Origin: Linanthus parryae
Lineage: Eukaryota > Streptophyta > Magnoliopsida > Ericales > Polemoniaceae
Assembly (NCBI GenBank): GCA_023055425.1
Contig: JALGPY010000010.1
Location: forward strand, 17,953,363 to 18,017,362
Direction of reading: 5' to 3'
DNA length: 64,000 nucleotides
Part shown: one piece after another, positions 10,952-21,797 of the stretch
Layout of the letters: each line of letters begins with the position of its first letter
How positions within the stretch are numbered: position 1 is the stretch's first letter
Position numbers and translations under genes: made by a program
The notes under the pieces: generated by a model
Database searches by the model: none
Told to the model about the DNA's origin: nothing
The model's input: the letters and a program-made list of their open reading frames with translations, nothing else

Positions 10952-13266
10952 GTGTGTATCTCCCCGACTCGATTCACCCTCGTATTCTAAAATTTTAATT
11001 ATTTCTTCAATTGCTAGTTTTTATGTGGTATATTTTTCTCATGAATCGCATTAGTTCTGAACTCGGTATCGGTCAGTTTGATTTTGCACACAACTTGTTC
11101 GTTCTCCAGCTTGTTCCTCACATTTTCTAATTCCATTGGTGTTTCTGTGCCAGAGAAATGAAAACAGTTAGTTTTAGAGAAATGATTCCTCTAATACTTT
11201 GAGCTTCCTTTTCCCTGCCTAATTTTCTTGTCTAAGTACATCAAGAGACTGAAGTTCCAAAAGTATTTATTTTACCTATTTTCTGCAATTTATCAGTTAG
11301 TTGTTACCTTTTAGGAACAGCTGCTAGTTTGTATTCATTCGCTCTGTTCTTGAAAGTAAATCCACATGAAAGCTATTGGTTCTTTGGGGAAATGAGTGCA
11401 GAATTCTTGTGGAATTTCAGAAGTTCCATAAATGAGAAATGAGAGGGTGCAATTCGTTGCTGTATGGATTGGAACGTGTGCCTTAGTTTCAGCCCTAGTT
11501 ATGGGTTTCCCTAGCCCGGATGCCAGGAAGGAACATACTCAGGCCTTCATACCCCGAGCTTGAGTTAATCAGTAGGAGTTTTGTTTGGCAAATTGAGTCC
11601 ACTATATGTGATAGCGTGGTTTTTAAAACTATATTTACAAAAGCTTATGGAGAAGTCTTAGGGTGTAGGATGAGGATCTGCATCAGGTCTGGCCTCCATT
11701 TGTTATTAGAGAGCAAGTTGCTGCTTGGATTTCCGTTTCCCCCTTGTCTCCTCGTTCTTTCCATTAGCTTCTTCTTATTCGCAATCGTCTTTGGGTTTTC
11801 ATTGTCTAATCAAAATTCACTTGCCTTTTTCTGATCCTTGTTGATTGATGAGTGTCTGTGTTTTCCACACTCAACGTCGTTTTTTTGTGTCAAAATAGTC
11901 ATTCATGTTTAGTTTATGTTCACTAGATTACGGGGCACATAAGATGCGTCTGCAATTAAAATATCATTCTTCAAATTAATATTTTGTAAAAGTAAAGTTA
12001 GTTATTGATTACATAATTTATTTGGCCAATCAAACTTTCAAACTATCTAACAACTAATATTCCCCCCCATAAGAGTAATATTATTTCATATAACACAGAA
12101 CTCAAATCAAAAGAATATTTCCCTTTCGGTCGTGGAAGTTTGGATGACAAACCCGTCTTTTCTTGCTCCAGTTGATCAACCCTTGCATTCTCATCCCTCA
12201 CGCTTCTTCATTGTCTGTTTGGCCAACCATGAAGAGAATACTGTGAGCCAAAACTAAAGAAATTAAACCATATTGAACTCTAGTTGTGTTGAATCTTTCA
12301 TGAAATCTGCAGCATAAACTGGGGTAAAGAAAAAGTTATTAACTAAGCAAGTAAGACTTCAGACCACCAACATCTCAAAAGAAACATCATTTACTATCTC
12401 TACAAAGTTAATACAGAAAGGAAAAGCATATCAGATAGATATAGAGTTCTTATTACCTCATTCCTGGCAACCAAACTATTATTTTGTCCATAAACTGATT
12501 TCAGAACAATGTAATTTTTCTACCGAACCCGTCTAAGTTCTAAAATTGAAGATGGACATTATCAAGTTCAGGGGGAGAGAGTTTAAATTGAAGCAAGTGT
12601 CAGTCATGGATTATTTCAAGCAGTGGGCAGTTTTTCACATTGTTTTGAGTCAAGTCTGCGTGTCCGCTTTTTGGACACTTTTGGACACTTTTGAGTCAAG
12701 TCTGCGTTCCTATTATTATGTAGGTTCACGGATCTGACTCCTCTTGTCGTATTGGATTTGGTTTCCCGCATGAAGTCCAGTTAACCTAGAAATGTCTCAA
12801 CAGCAATAACATGGAAACACCTTTAATAACAAGAGCAAACTGATGTTTTTAACTTCTTATCACATGTACTTGGTATTAGTACAGATTGTGCTGTATGGCT
12901 TGCTTGGACGACAATTGTTATGCCTGTGCCCAACCCTATTCCCCAAGTGAGCTTAGAATCTTGTCCAGAGCCATCCGGTCTACGAATAGTCCGCGCTCAC
13001 GCTCAATTTAAAATCAGGCTGTCCACATGGGGGTAAAATGCTGTTGACCCTTTAAGAAACAAAACGTTGTGTTCTGCTTGAGGATTGTTACTATTACCTT
13101 TTTTGGTATGTATTCTTGATTAGATCTCTGTATTTTCAACTTCGACAAAGTTCTTTATCTCATTATATTACATTTTCAGAACTGGTACTCATTTTAGTCC
13201 TTTCAGTTATAGTTTGTGTGATTAACGTCCATCACTTTCTTTGACGCCCTTTCTTATCTGTTTCAG
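10952..13266 (+). other. Intron 1 of the RRM gene
   Basis: The intron starts GTGTGTATC and ends TTTCAG. It is 2315 bp, AT-rich, and has no supported gene or recognised transposon. ORFs such as 11520-11834 have no recognisable features. Confidence 0.8.
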
Positions 13267-13335
13267 GGCTAAGCAAACGTACTACTGTAGAAGGACTTAG
13301 AGAAGCCTTTGCGAAGTTTGGTGAAGTGGTCCATG
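13267..13335 (+). CDS. Exon 2 of the RRM gene
   Basis: This 69-nt exon encodes LSKRTTVEGLREAFAKFGEV and the following residues, the first helix of the RRM and the loop after it. It is flanked by TTTCAG and GTTGGC. Its phase fits exon 1 (one base carried) and exon 3. Intron 2, 13336-13422, is 87 bp and ends TTTCACAG. Confidence 0.88.
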
Positions 13336-13422
13336 GTTGGCTTTTTTTATTTGAAGCATTTCAGCATAACTGTGTGTTTCCTCTGCTCTCTTGTTAAGTA
13401 TTGCTCTCTTATAATTTCACAG

Positions 13423-13529
13423 CGAGAGTAATTACTGATCGTGTATCTGGATACTCCAAGGGGTTTGGTTTCGTAACATATGCAACTATACAAGAGGCGT
13501 CTAAGGGCATAACAGGCATGGATGGTGAG
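13423..13529 (+). CDS. Exon 3 of the RRM gene
   Basis: This exon encodes ARVITDRVSGYSKGFGFVTY and the next helix, ending ITGMDGE. It carries RNP1 (KGFGFVTY), whose aromatic residues contact RNA. The donor is GTGAGT, a strong consensus site. Everything up to 45860 must be spliced out to reach the last exon. Confidence 0.88.
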
Positions 13530-14559
13530 GTGAGTGGACATTAGTTTGACCAAATATATTTCATGATGAAATAAACCGTCTTACACGTTTTAAATTTTCA
13601 TTTCTAGTCTTGGCTATTTTATTTGACTTCTGCGTAAATTCAAAGATGTTAGTTACTGTTAGGTATTTGGACAGCAGAGATCTATGGCGGTATTTCTTCT
13701 CATGCTTATCTGTGCAATAAGATATTGCAGAAAATATAAAAAAATATTACATTAGCATGTAATGTTAACACAGAAGTATAGAACTATAGGAAGCACCAAC
13801 ATACAATATGCGGTTCTCAAAAGTTGGCTTGGTAATTTTCAGGAAACTAGTAGGCCCATCACACGTTACGCCTTAGGGTGTTGCAATCAGTTATAGATAT
13901 TGATTTCTTATTATGTGCTAATTTCTAAATAAATATTACACTTAGATGTGTTATTTGATATGTTTGTTTACATTTCACAGACTAACAGTGTGTGTGTGTG
14001 TGTGTGCCATTTATACAATTCATTGCTAAAAAAGACGTAGTAGTAAATAAATAAATAAATTATAATAAATATTACAATATGAATTTTATTTAAAACAAGG
14101 TAAATATTTCTTATAAAATATTAGTTAGCAACTCTATTAATATATGTGTATCTCCAATAATACATGATTGATCGGGTCTTGGTCCACTCTAAGACCATCA
14201 ATAACATTAAAATATAAATCTGTAGTGCTTCACTACGTGGATGATGCTACATATGGTACAGCTGGTCTCTTCTAATGTGTATATGGTACATTTTTCCACT
14301 ATCAACATAGCGCTCTATGTATAGCCCTCGTAGTTGAAATTCTTCTTTTAGTTGCTAAGAATTGATAATGAACGCAAGATTGAATCTTAAATTGCAGAAA
14401 ACTTGGTGTGAATTATAATCCAGACATTTTTACTATCAGTTTTGCACTATATGTGTAGCCCTTTTGGTTGAGATGCTTGATTTAGTTACTAGAATTTTGA
14501 TAGGATTCTGCAAATAGCAGGAGGATACAAATGAAAGAGTGAATCTTCCATTGCAGAAG

Positions 14560-14978
14560 ACTAGGGGTGGATTGTAATCCGTGTAGGACACCTGATGAAG
14601 GGTTGATTCTGAAAATTGAAATCTGATGAATGACTGCTGAGGTGAAGAGATGGATAGCAATAGCGTATTGCCACATTGTTGGAGATGTACATGATACTAA
14701 AATGTGTTACAGAAAGAAAAGGGTGAAATCGGTAAATGCACAAGGACATTTGTTTCATCAGAATCCCGAGCAGCAGTCAATTAGAGGATTACTTAGGTAG
14801 GAGTGAGGGTAAAAAAAAGGGGGGGGGGTCCAATGTGAAGGGAGAAGAAGCAGGAAAAAACTTTTGTGGCAGTTTCGGGTTGAAGGGTGTCTCAGTATGC
14901 ATATCAATCTCTCGTGCTCTCTCTTTCTGCTGCTATTATTTGTAATAAGGTGAAACCTAGTCAATGAGTCGGTATTCA
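14560..14978 (+). mobile_element. Probable 5' LTR of a + strand gypsy element
   Basis: A primer-site-like sequence, TTGGAATCAGAGCG, lies at 14983-14996, and the LTR end would be near 14978. The left boundary was not found and is a guess. A run of A and G occurs at 14811-14828. Confidence 0.35.
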
Positions 14979-16844
14979 TTATTTGGAATCAGAGCGTGCC
15001 TTCCTCGGCATAGTCCCCACAAATGGAGGCTCGAATCAATGAAGTGGAGAATCTTGATTCTGGGCTCGGCCAAACAGTGACACAGTTTACCGTAGATCTC
15101 GCACCTATTAAATGCGAGAAATCCAGAGTTTCAAGTCCAGTATTAATGAACTTCGCAATCTGGTTCTTGGCCGCGCTAGTGAAGATCACAACCAATAGCC
15201 TGTGACAGCTCCTAATGCAGGGCTCACCTCTTCCCTCACCCCCTCACAAATTGTGCGGGAGTTCCCTGGTGATACTGTCGCAGCTTTCCCTGGGAGATTT
15301 GACAACTGTCGCAAGTTAGAATTACTCTTGTTTGATGGCAGTGACCCGTACGGGTGGTTCTTTTGTGCAGACCACTTCTTAACCGTGACTGGCGTTCGCG
15401 AGGGAAATAAGCTTCGTTCATGATGTTCTTCTCATGGGAGCCTTCCTATATATATGGCTTGCCAGAAGACATTCAGCCTGATTTACACATGGCCAGCCAA
15501 ACGAGCTAATGGAATTGATGAAGCTGGCCCGTCGGGTGGAAGAGAATAATCTTTCTGTCTAAACTCTCTAAATCCTCTTGGCCAGCTTCTAGGTTTGGGT
15601 GCTTGCGTAACCCCACCCACCATACCTGATCTGAATTATCGCATTGCTAGAATTCTCAACTCCAATTGTCTTCCTCTACTTCTCCTGCAACTGAAGAGCC
15701 ACCTAAAGCACTAGTCACCAACTCGAGTCAGGTACCCTGTAGTCTACAAGGTTGGTGGGCGTAAAGATAATTATAATTGTCTGAGGCTGAGGTTCAAGAT
15801 TGCAGAGCGAAGGGACTTTGCTCTCGATATGATGAGCCCTTCAAATCTGGGCATTGTAAGCAATTCAACGCCGCCTTGCTTCAAAATGAGCAAGATGAAG
15901 TCGATGATGACTCGCCCATTGAAGATGCAGACGACACTAGTCTTTTCGTCAAAGAGATGGAGAATCAGTCAATGATCCTCCCATTGCACTCACTGATGGT
16001 TCCTCTGACTATTGAACCTTTCAGATGTGAGGAACTATACACGGTCAAGTTTTATTTCTTATTTATAAGGGTGCTTCTCATAACTTCCCTTTATGAGAAC
16101 GCAGTTGAACAACTACGTCTACCTGTTACGAAAACTAGACGCTTTGGGTTACAATGGGTGACGGTCATGCCATCTATCGCCCAGGTGTTTACTGTAATGT
16201 TGTCATGGAAATTCACGGATTCAAATTGTTTAGAAATTTTACCAATTTACATAGGTGGTTTCACGGTTTGATGTTATTATTCTGGGTTTTTCTTGGGGTG
16301 AATTGGAAGAAGCTCCATGTGATATTTAAACTCGACGACTTGCGGGTCACAGTAACCCAGGATTCTTCCTTAACCAATCAAGTGGTTGCTTTGAATTCAT
16401 TGTACCGGTTATTGCCTCATGAAACTGACGGATACCTACTGGAACTTTGTTCATCACTAGCTGCTAGAAACTCTGTTGTTGCAACTCCGGGCACTTTCCA
16501 TTCTCCACTCATGTCTTCCCTTTTATAAGACTTTTTCGGTATGTTTGGTGAGCCGTTAGGCTTGCCTCCTACTCATTCCCACGAGTACCAAATTCTATTA
16601 ATTCCCGGTGCTCAAGCCCAAAACATGTGCCCTTTTTGCTACTCATTTTCTCAAAAGAATGAAATAGAGAAATTAGTGAAGGATATGTTAATTGGTTGTA
16701 TAATCCACTATAGCCATAGTCCATTCTCTAGTGCAGTCTTCTAGTTAAGAAAAAGGACGAAGGTTGGGGATTCTGTGTTGGTTAGCTCGCTCTCAACAAA
16801 ATCACGTGTAAAGATAAATTTCCCGTACTTGCAGTATACAAGTT
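14979..16844 (+). pseudogene. Decayed + strand Ty3/gypsy gag-pol, 5' part
   Basis: Broken frames follow the gypsy order. A Gag piece has LLFDGSDPYGWFFCADHF (about 15330). A zinc-knuckle relic reads RYDEPFKSGHCKQF (about 15830). The start of reverse transcriptase reads KNEIEKLVKDMLIGCI (about 16655) and then KKDEGWGFCV, followed by a stop. The Gag is of the same type as the composite element's Gag at 21798-24190 (MPLFDGKDPHGWFFR). It stops at 16844, where another gypsy LTR begins. The 3' part of this element is probably the integrase piece at 42920-43745. Confidence 0.75.
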
Positions 16845-16973
16845 TGGATGATAGAAACCCTACTTTACGAACAAGAACAATCAAAGGAGGAAATTCAGAG
16901 AAATTTGGGAGAGAAAATCGGATTGGTTCTTCAGAAAAATGTAATGAATGATTTGGGAGACCAAGCCTCTTCC

Positions 16974-18191
16974 CATGGTTTTAAATAACGGCTGTCTCCT
17001 TGTCAAGGGCCTTAATAAAGAGGTTTTCTTACTTTTGTCGGTAGGTGATATAGAGAATGCCCCTTTGCTCTTGATCCTAGGATTCACCTATTACATGCGG
17101 TTTTGGTCGCTGGTAACAGAGTCGGTTCGTATCTGAGAAACGGTAACGGGAATCGGGAGCCGAACGCGTGAATGTTAAAATATCGTTAAAAGATGCAAAA
17201 AAAAAAAAACACTAAACGTTGTTTTTGTAGATCAATAATATTTGTTGTGTTTGTACTTGTTCAAATCATTTGTAACTAATTGTTAGACAATAAGACCTTG
17301 TTTTGATATGAAGTCACATATTTTTTCTTAACAAATAGTACATTTAATTTGTATTAAGAAACCTAAGAAGAAGTTATAACGGTGCAAACTTGCTAAAAAA
17401 ACGAATAACAAGATTTATCCTTGTAAATAATATCAGTTAACCAAACATGACCTATACTGTTGAGAAGTCCCACATCGGAGTTTCAAGAAGAAGAAACATA
17501 ATTAATAAGGTTCCTGGGCTACTCCCCTCGTTGCCAATTGGTTTTGAGGTGGAACCCCATGAATTCTAACGTGTATCAGAGCCTCGGCTCAACACACGTG
17601 AATGGTCTAACAACCCACGTGCTCACCGCCACCCGCCGACAAAAGATCCACGTGTAGGCCAAAGAATGCCACACGTGAGGGGGCGTGTTGAGAAGTCCCA
17701 CATCGGACATTCAAGAAGAAGAAACATAATTAATAAGGTTCCTGGGCTACTCCCCTCATTGCCAATTGGTTTTGAGGTGGAAACCCATGAATTCTAACAT
17801 ATACATAGTCTCCTACTTTCATTCTACAATCACTTTCAGAAATTAGGAGATACGAAGATAAGAACAAAAACGACCAAGACCCACGACGAAGATGAAGAAA
17901 GCCGCAGCAGGAGAGAGAGAAGTGGCCGGTGAGGTGAAGCCACAAAGAACCAGAGCACGAAATAGCAAACCCAACGAGAAGAGAAGGGAGATTTGGAGGT
18001 TACGGCCTTACTCCAAGTTCGGAGCGTAACGGAGCATATTGGCCGTTTATTGGTGAAAACGTTCCGTATCGGCCGTTTCAGGTGTGAGTCCGATTCACAT
18101 GTCGTGTATTGAGTGTATCGGTTTCGGAGACCTCCGATACTGTGACTTATCGGGCGATACTTACCGATATGCGCCGATATTTAAATCCTTG
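16974..18191. mobile_element. Non-autonomous hAT element inside the gypsy LTR
   Basis: The ends are CATGGTTTTAAATAACGG and, inverted, CAAGGATTTAAATATCGG. The 8-bp target duplication CCTCTTCC is perfect (16966-16973 and 18192-18199). The ends resemble those of the hAT at 9658-10673, so they may be one family. It carries no transposase. A TRIM is nested in it. Confidence 0.88.
17458..17799 (+). mobile_element. TRIM retrotransposon (342 bp) nested in the hAT
   Basis: Two 114-bp LTRs (17458-17571 and 17686-17799) begin TGTTGAGAAGTCCCACATCG. A primer site TGTATCAGAGC follows the first, and a purine tract GAGGGGGCG precedes the second. The 5-bp target duplication TATAC is perfect (17453-17457 and 17800-17804). 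There is no coding capacity, as expected of a terminal-repeat retrotransposon in miniature, which must be moved by proteins from other elements. The first LTR ends CG instead of CA. Confidence 0.93.
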
Positions 18192-18359
18192 CCTCTTCCT
18201 TAACCGTATTGCTAAACGACAAACAATAATTAACATTTTTTATAAAATATCCGTTAACCAATACGCCGCTGTCTCCTACTCCAATGTCATCATGTCACTA
18301 ATCCTCCAGTCGGGCCATCCGTTATTCTTCTTCATCCCCACTTTTCCTCGATTCGTGAC

Positions 18360-19130
18360 AGTCGCCCATCCTTCAGCAAATTCGTGTCCTCACAAATCAA
18401 GACCTAAGTCACCTAGAGCGGGAGCGAGAGCGAAAGCGGGAGCGTGAGCGCGAAAGCGACAAATTCTAAAAATGTTGTATTTGAGAGCGGCTTGGAGAGC
18501 GCCTATATAAATTATATATTTACTATAATATTAGATATAAACATATTGCATATTGAATTTTTGTATAATCTAGATTTTGTGGCAATAGATAAAAGCTCAT
18601 ATATAAAATTATAACCTCGTATACTGACTAATGTAATGGATGTTCAGCTTGAGTGAGTGTTAGTCGCGAGATTGACATACGATAAGGCATGTGGCTACCG
18701 CAATAGGGTGTTGACTATGTCATTTTAATTGAAATTATAGTTTGACTTACTTTCAAATGGGCTTGATAACTTAATAGTGAGAGCCATTGCTGAGAAAGTA
18801 CAGAGCGTTGGTGAAAACGCGCTCTAGAATTTTGGGAGCGAGGATTATCGGCGAATTCGAGCTGAAAGCGCCAGAGCGAGGATTGGGAGCGGGAGCGGAG
18901 CCCCTCCAGGAGGTTTTAGGTGATCTAGATCAAGACCTGCAAATTGCTTCTTCCTCGCGTAGTAGTCCTTCCAGGTGGTCTACGAGGGAAGAGTATTAGG
19001 CCACTGAACCAGTGAATGATTTGCTGTTGAGCTTTGCCCTGATTTCACCAAGTGCCTGTCCGAGATTGCCAAGTGTTCAACTAGTGTGTGGTCCTTTGTT
19101 CCTGTTTTTGGTAACAAATCCACTTCTTAT
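18360..19130 (-). pseudogene. C-terminal chromodomain remnant of the minus-strand chromovirus
   Basis: Minus-strand frames near 18939-19060 read ALGEIRAKLNS and then EGLLREEEAICRS, close to the end of a chromovirus integrase with a chromodomain. The sequence is split by the DNA element at 18406-18928. The purine-rich stretch next to the LTR follows. Stops interrupt it. Confidence 0.5.
18406..18928. mobile_element. Small non-autonomous DNA transposon
   Basis: A direct repeat ATCAAGACCT flanks it (18396-18405 and 18929-18938). The ends AAGTCACCTA and, inverted, AGATCACCTA pair. GC-rich GGGAGCG(A)GAGCG repeats sit just inside both ends. A duplication of 8-10 bp fits a hAT or Mutator-like element; I cannot decide which. 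Confidence 0.65.
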
Positions 19131-20165
19131 AAGGCCAGGCATAATGGACTGGTCCGATGGATTTGGTTTGGATCTATCTAGGTTGGGCCTAATTAAATCA
19201 TAGTCCATTCATGTCCAATAATTATTGGACTTAATTGGTTACGATTTGCATGGGCTCAAAACTTGTGGGTACTCCAACTAAGTCCACCTAGTTATATTTT
19301 AGGCCCACTTTCAAACAACTACGAAGGCCCAATTTAGTCAACTAGGTTTCTATTTGGAATAGTTAATGTTCTTTTACACAAATGACCTCAGATCTTATTC
19401 AAATTATCGAATTATTACCCTTAACACTCTCCCCATCTCCATATTTGATGGTTCATCGCAATCTCCATGTTTCCTCAATTCCTCTACTCCTCCGTCCGAA
19501 CCAACAACGCCCCTCGCCACCTTCCTCCACCTCTACCGCCTTCATCATCACCATTTCCGACCAACATGAACACAGACTACAGAAACCAGGTCGAGAGAGA
19601 ACCATTACCACTGCTGCGGGTATTCCCCCATGGATTCCAGCGACTCAAGATGAAAGGTGATTGTGCCAAATCGGTCGTACTCTTCGTTGTTTCTTCTTCC
19701 CCGACCAACCACAATAGAACAACTCCAGCGACTGTTTAACTTCGGCACTCCCTTAGGCTGCGTTGGCAGCGAAGTTTGTCGTCCTCTTCGGCAACATGAT
19801 CGTCGTCCTGGCGCGGCTTTCCTGACTTAGCCCTCGTCTTCTTCTTGTTTGCATTTCCACTACATTTAGTTCTAATTTATTTTTATTATATTTTCCTTTT
19901 TTCCACATACTAATCTATTATTATTTTGTTGGTCAGAATTTGTGATGTCGTGGTTTTAAACTTGAGGGTAAAATAGTCATATCTAATGTTGTTAATTTTT
20001 AATGGAGTCTTATCGGAGTACTAGATAATACCCATCCATCTCATATAATTGTCGGACTTAAATGGATAACTCCAACTAATACTCATTTATTAATAGGTCA
20101 GGACCCGTACTACTCATTAGTTGGTTTAATGGTCACGTCCAATGAGTTTATACCCATTTTGCCAG
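19131..20165. other. Unassigned, transposon-like insert
   Basis: The stretch separates two pieces of the chromovirus pol. GGCCAGGCATAATGG near 19133 and its rough inverse near 20150 (CCATTTTGCCAGGTC) could be hAT ends. No 8-bp target duplication was found. No coding sequence is supported; the ORFs at 19366-19739 overlap in three frames and look like chance. Confidence 0.35.
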
Positions 20166-20526
20166 GTCTATTTACAATGCATGCCCCTTTGCTAGCTTCA
20201 ATTGGTTCTCATGGAAGACATTGTCGATTTTGACCTCTGGTGGAAGCTGCAACTTGTAGGCACGACCTCTGGTGGAAGCTGCAACTTGTAGGCCACCTTG
20301 CCAATTCTCGCAAGCACATGATAAGGTCCGTCAAAATGTGCACAAAGCTTCAAGTTCCTTATAAAGTTCACTGAAGTTTCCATAAGTCGTCCGCCTGGAA
20401 CTCTCTCTTGAGCCTTAGCTAGGTTGTCTTTGAGAAGAATACTAGCCTGCTCCTGTCTTCGAGGAAGATGTCCACATCCTCTACATTGCTCTTGTTAAGT
20501 GGGTGGAATGGCAAGTGTTTTTGTTT
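20166..20526 (-). pseudogene. Integrase C-terminal piece of the minus-strand chromovirus
   Basis: The minus-strand frame reads LKLCAHFDGPYHVLARIG and then KVAYKLQLPPE, typical of the gypsy integrase C-terminus. A 32-bp tandem duplication (ACCTCTGGTGGAAGCTGCAA occurs twice, near 20233 and 20265) disrupts the frame. The sequence resumes beyond the composite element at 29221. Confidence 0.75.
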
Positions 20527-20531
20527 ATAGC

Positions 20532-20895
20532 TGTTACAACCCTGCTACTGTAACCCTAGGATTGAATCCAACTTAAGCAACTCAGAATATTACCAACAAT
20601 CCAGTGCAGTAACCAAACAAGTTCCAGAGAATCAAACAAGAATAGGTAGCTGCTGATAAAGAATAAAGAGAGAGACAAGAAGCTGCGTACCGAGGCGCCC
20701 CTCCTTAACCCTACGTTCAGAAGATTTTTCCTCCCACGTTCTTCTCTTCCTCTCCTTTTATAACATAACAAACTGACTCTAAAATATTAAATAACCAATG
20801 CACTTTGGTCCCTGCTCTGCATAAATTAATTATTACCACTCTGGCCCTTCTTCTTGCGCCTTGAAAACACTTTAACCCCTTGTAGGTCTTTATCA
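20532..20895 (-). mobile_element. 3' LTR of the composite element
   Basis: The LTR is 364 bp, TGTTACAACCC to CTTTATCA on the + strand. It differs from the 5' LTR (28853-29215) only by one G at the CTCTGGCCC/CTCTGCCC site. The polypurine tract lies at 20896-20910 on the minus strand (AGGGGAGGGTAC). The pol stop codon lies inside this LTR. Confidence 0.9.
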
Positions 20896-21200
20896 GTACC
20901 CTCCCCTAAAAGAGCCACCTTGTCCACAAGGTGAAAATCAGGAAAAGTGGCAGCTATAACGTCCCATGACTCCCAGGTGTTCTCATGAGCAGGAAGGGAT
21001 CTCCACTTGATCAAAACCTCAATAGAGCCATTAAGAAGTTTGCGTTGTTGAAGTACAGCTTCAGGCTCCACTCGCAATACCAAATCAGCATCAAGATTCA
21101 AAGGTAAATCAGGAGACTCTAAGACAGTTGGAGGAGCAAGTTTCAGTTGTGAAACATGAAAAACCGGATGTACAGTAGAGGAGGGAGGCAGGTCCTCCAA
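20826..21200 (-). pseudogene. Chromodomain end of gypsy pol (minus copy)
   Basis: The frame holds the integrase tail [15 protein letters not shown] and a chromodomain-like module (EVLIKWRSLPAHENTWESWD, with the usual aromatic and acidic residues). Chromodomains of this type guide chromovirus integration to heterochromatin by binding modified histone H3. The frame runs on into the LTR (KVFSRRKKKGQSGNN, then stop). The upstream integrase and RNase H are missing, because the sequence folds back at 21136-21192. Confidence 0.8.
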
Positions 21201-21797
21201 CTGTCTTAGAGTCTCCTGATTTACCTTTGAATCTTGATGCTGATTTGGTATTGCGAGTGGAGCCTGAAGCTGTACTTCAACAACGCAAACTTCTTAATGG
21301 CTCTATTGAGGTTTTGATCAAGTGGAGATCCCTTCCTGCTCATGAGAACACCTGGGAGTCATGGGACGTTATAGCTGCCACTTTTCCTGATTTTCACCTT
21401 GTGGACAAGGTGGCTCTTTTAGGGGAGGGTATTGATAAAGACCTACAAGGGGTTAAAGTGTTTTCAAGGCGCAAGAAGAAGGGCCAGAGTGGTAATAATT
21501 AATTTATGCAGAGCAGGGACCAAAGTGCATTGGTTATTTAATATTTTAGAGTCAGTTTGTTATGTTATAAAAGGAGAGGAAGAGAAGAACGTGGGAGGAA
21601 AAAATCTTCTGAACGTAGGGTTAAGGAGGGGCGCCTCGGTACGCAGCTTCTTGTCTCTCTCTTTATTCTTTATCAGCAGCTACCTATTCTTGTTTGATTC
21701 TCTGGAACTTGTTTGGTTACTGCACTGGATTGTTGGTAATATTCTGAGTTGCTTAAGTTGGATTCAATCCTAGGGTTACAGTAGCAGGGTTGTAACA
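21193..21797 (+). repeat. Inverted copy of the chromodomain-LTR end (about 605-bp palindrome arm)
   Basis: This arm is the reverse complement of 20532-21135, with a 57-bp loop at 21136-21192. It repeats the chromodomain frame (21227-21502) and then a complete LTR in + orientation (21433-21797). I noticed only one base indel (a five- versus six-base T/A run) and one substitution between the arms. The right end abuts the truncated reverse transcriptase of the next segment. Confidence 0.9.

Larger units (their letters stand above)
16845..18359 (-). mobile_element. 3' LTR of a minus-strand chromovirus, interrupted by hAT and TRIM
   Basis: Outer pieces 16845-16973 and 18200-18359 align with the single uninterrupted LTR at 42555-42919 (shared text includes AACAATCAAAG/ACCAATCAAAG, GCTAAACGACAAACAA, CGGGCCATCCGTT and GATTCGTGACA). 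The right end is TGTCACGAAT in element orientation, and a purine-rich stretch follows on the internal side (18360-18400). This marks the 3' LTR of a minus-strand element. No clean 5-bp target duplication was found for the pair. Confidence 0.7.

Noticed and set aside
17458..17799. A Cassandra-type TRIM with 5S rRNA promoter sequence
   Set aside because: The 114-bp LTRs are too short and I see no 5S-like internal promoter boxes in them.
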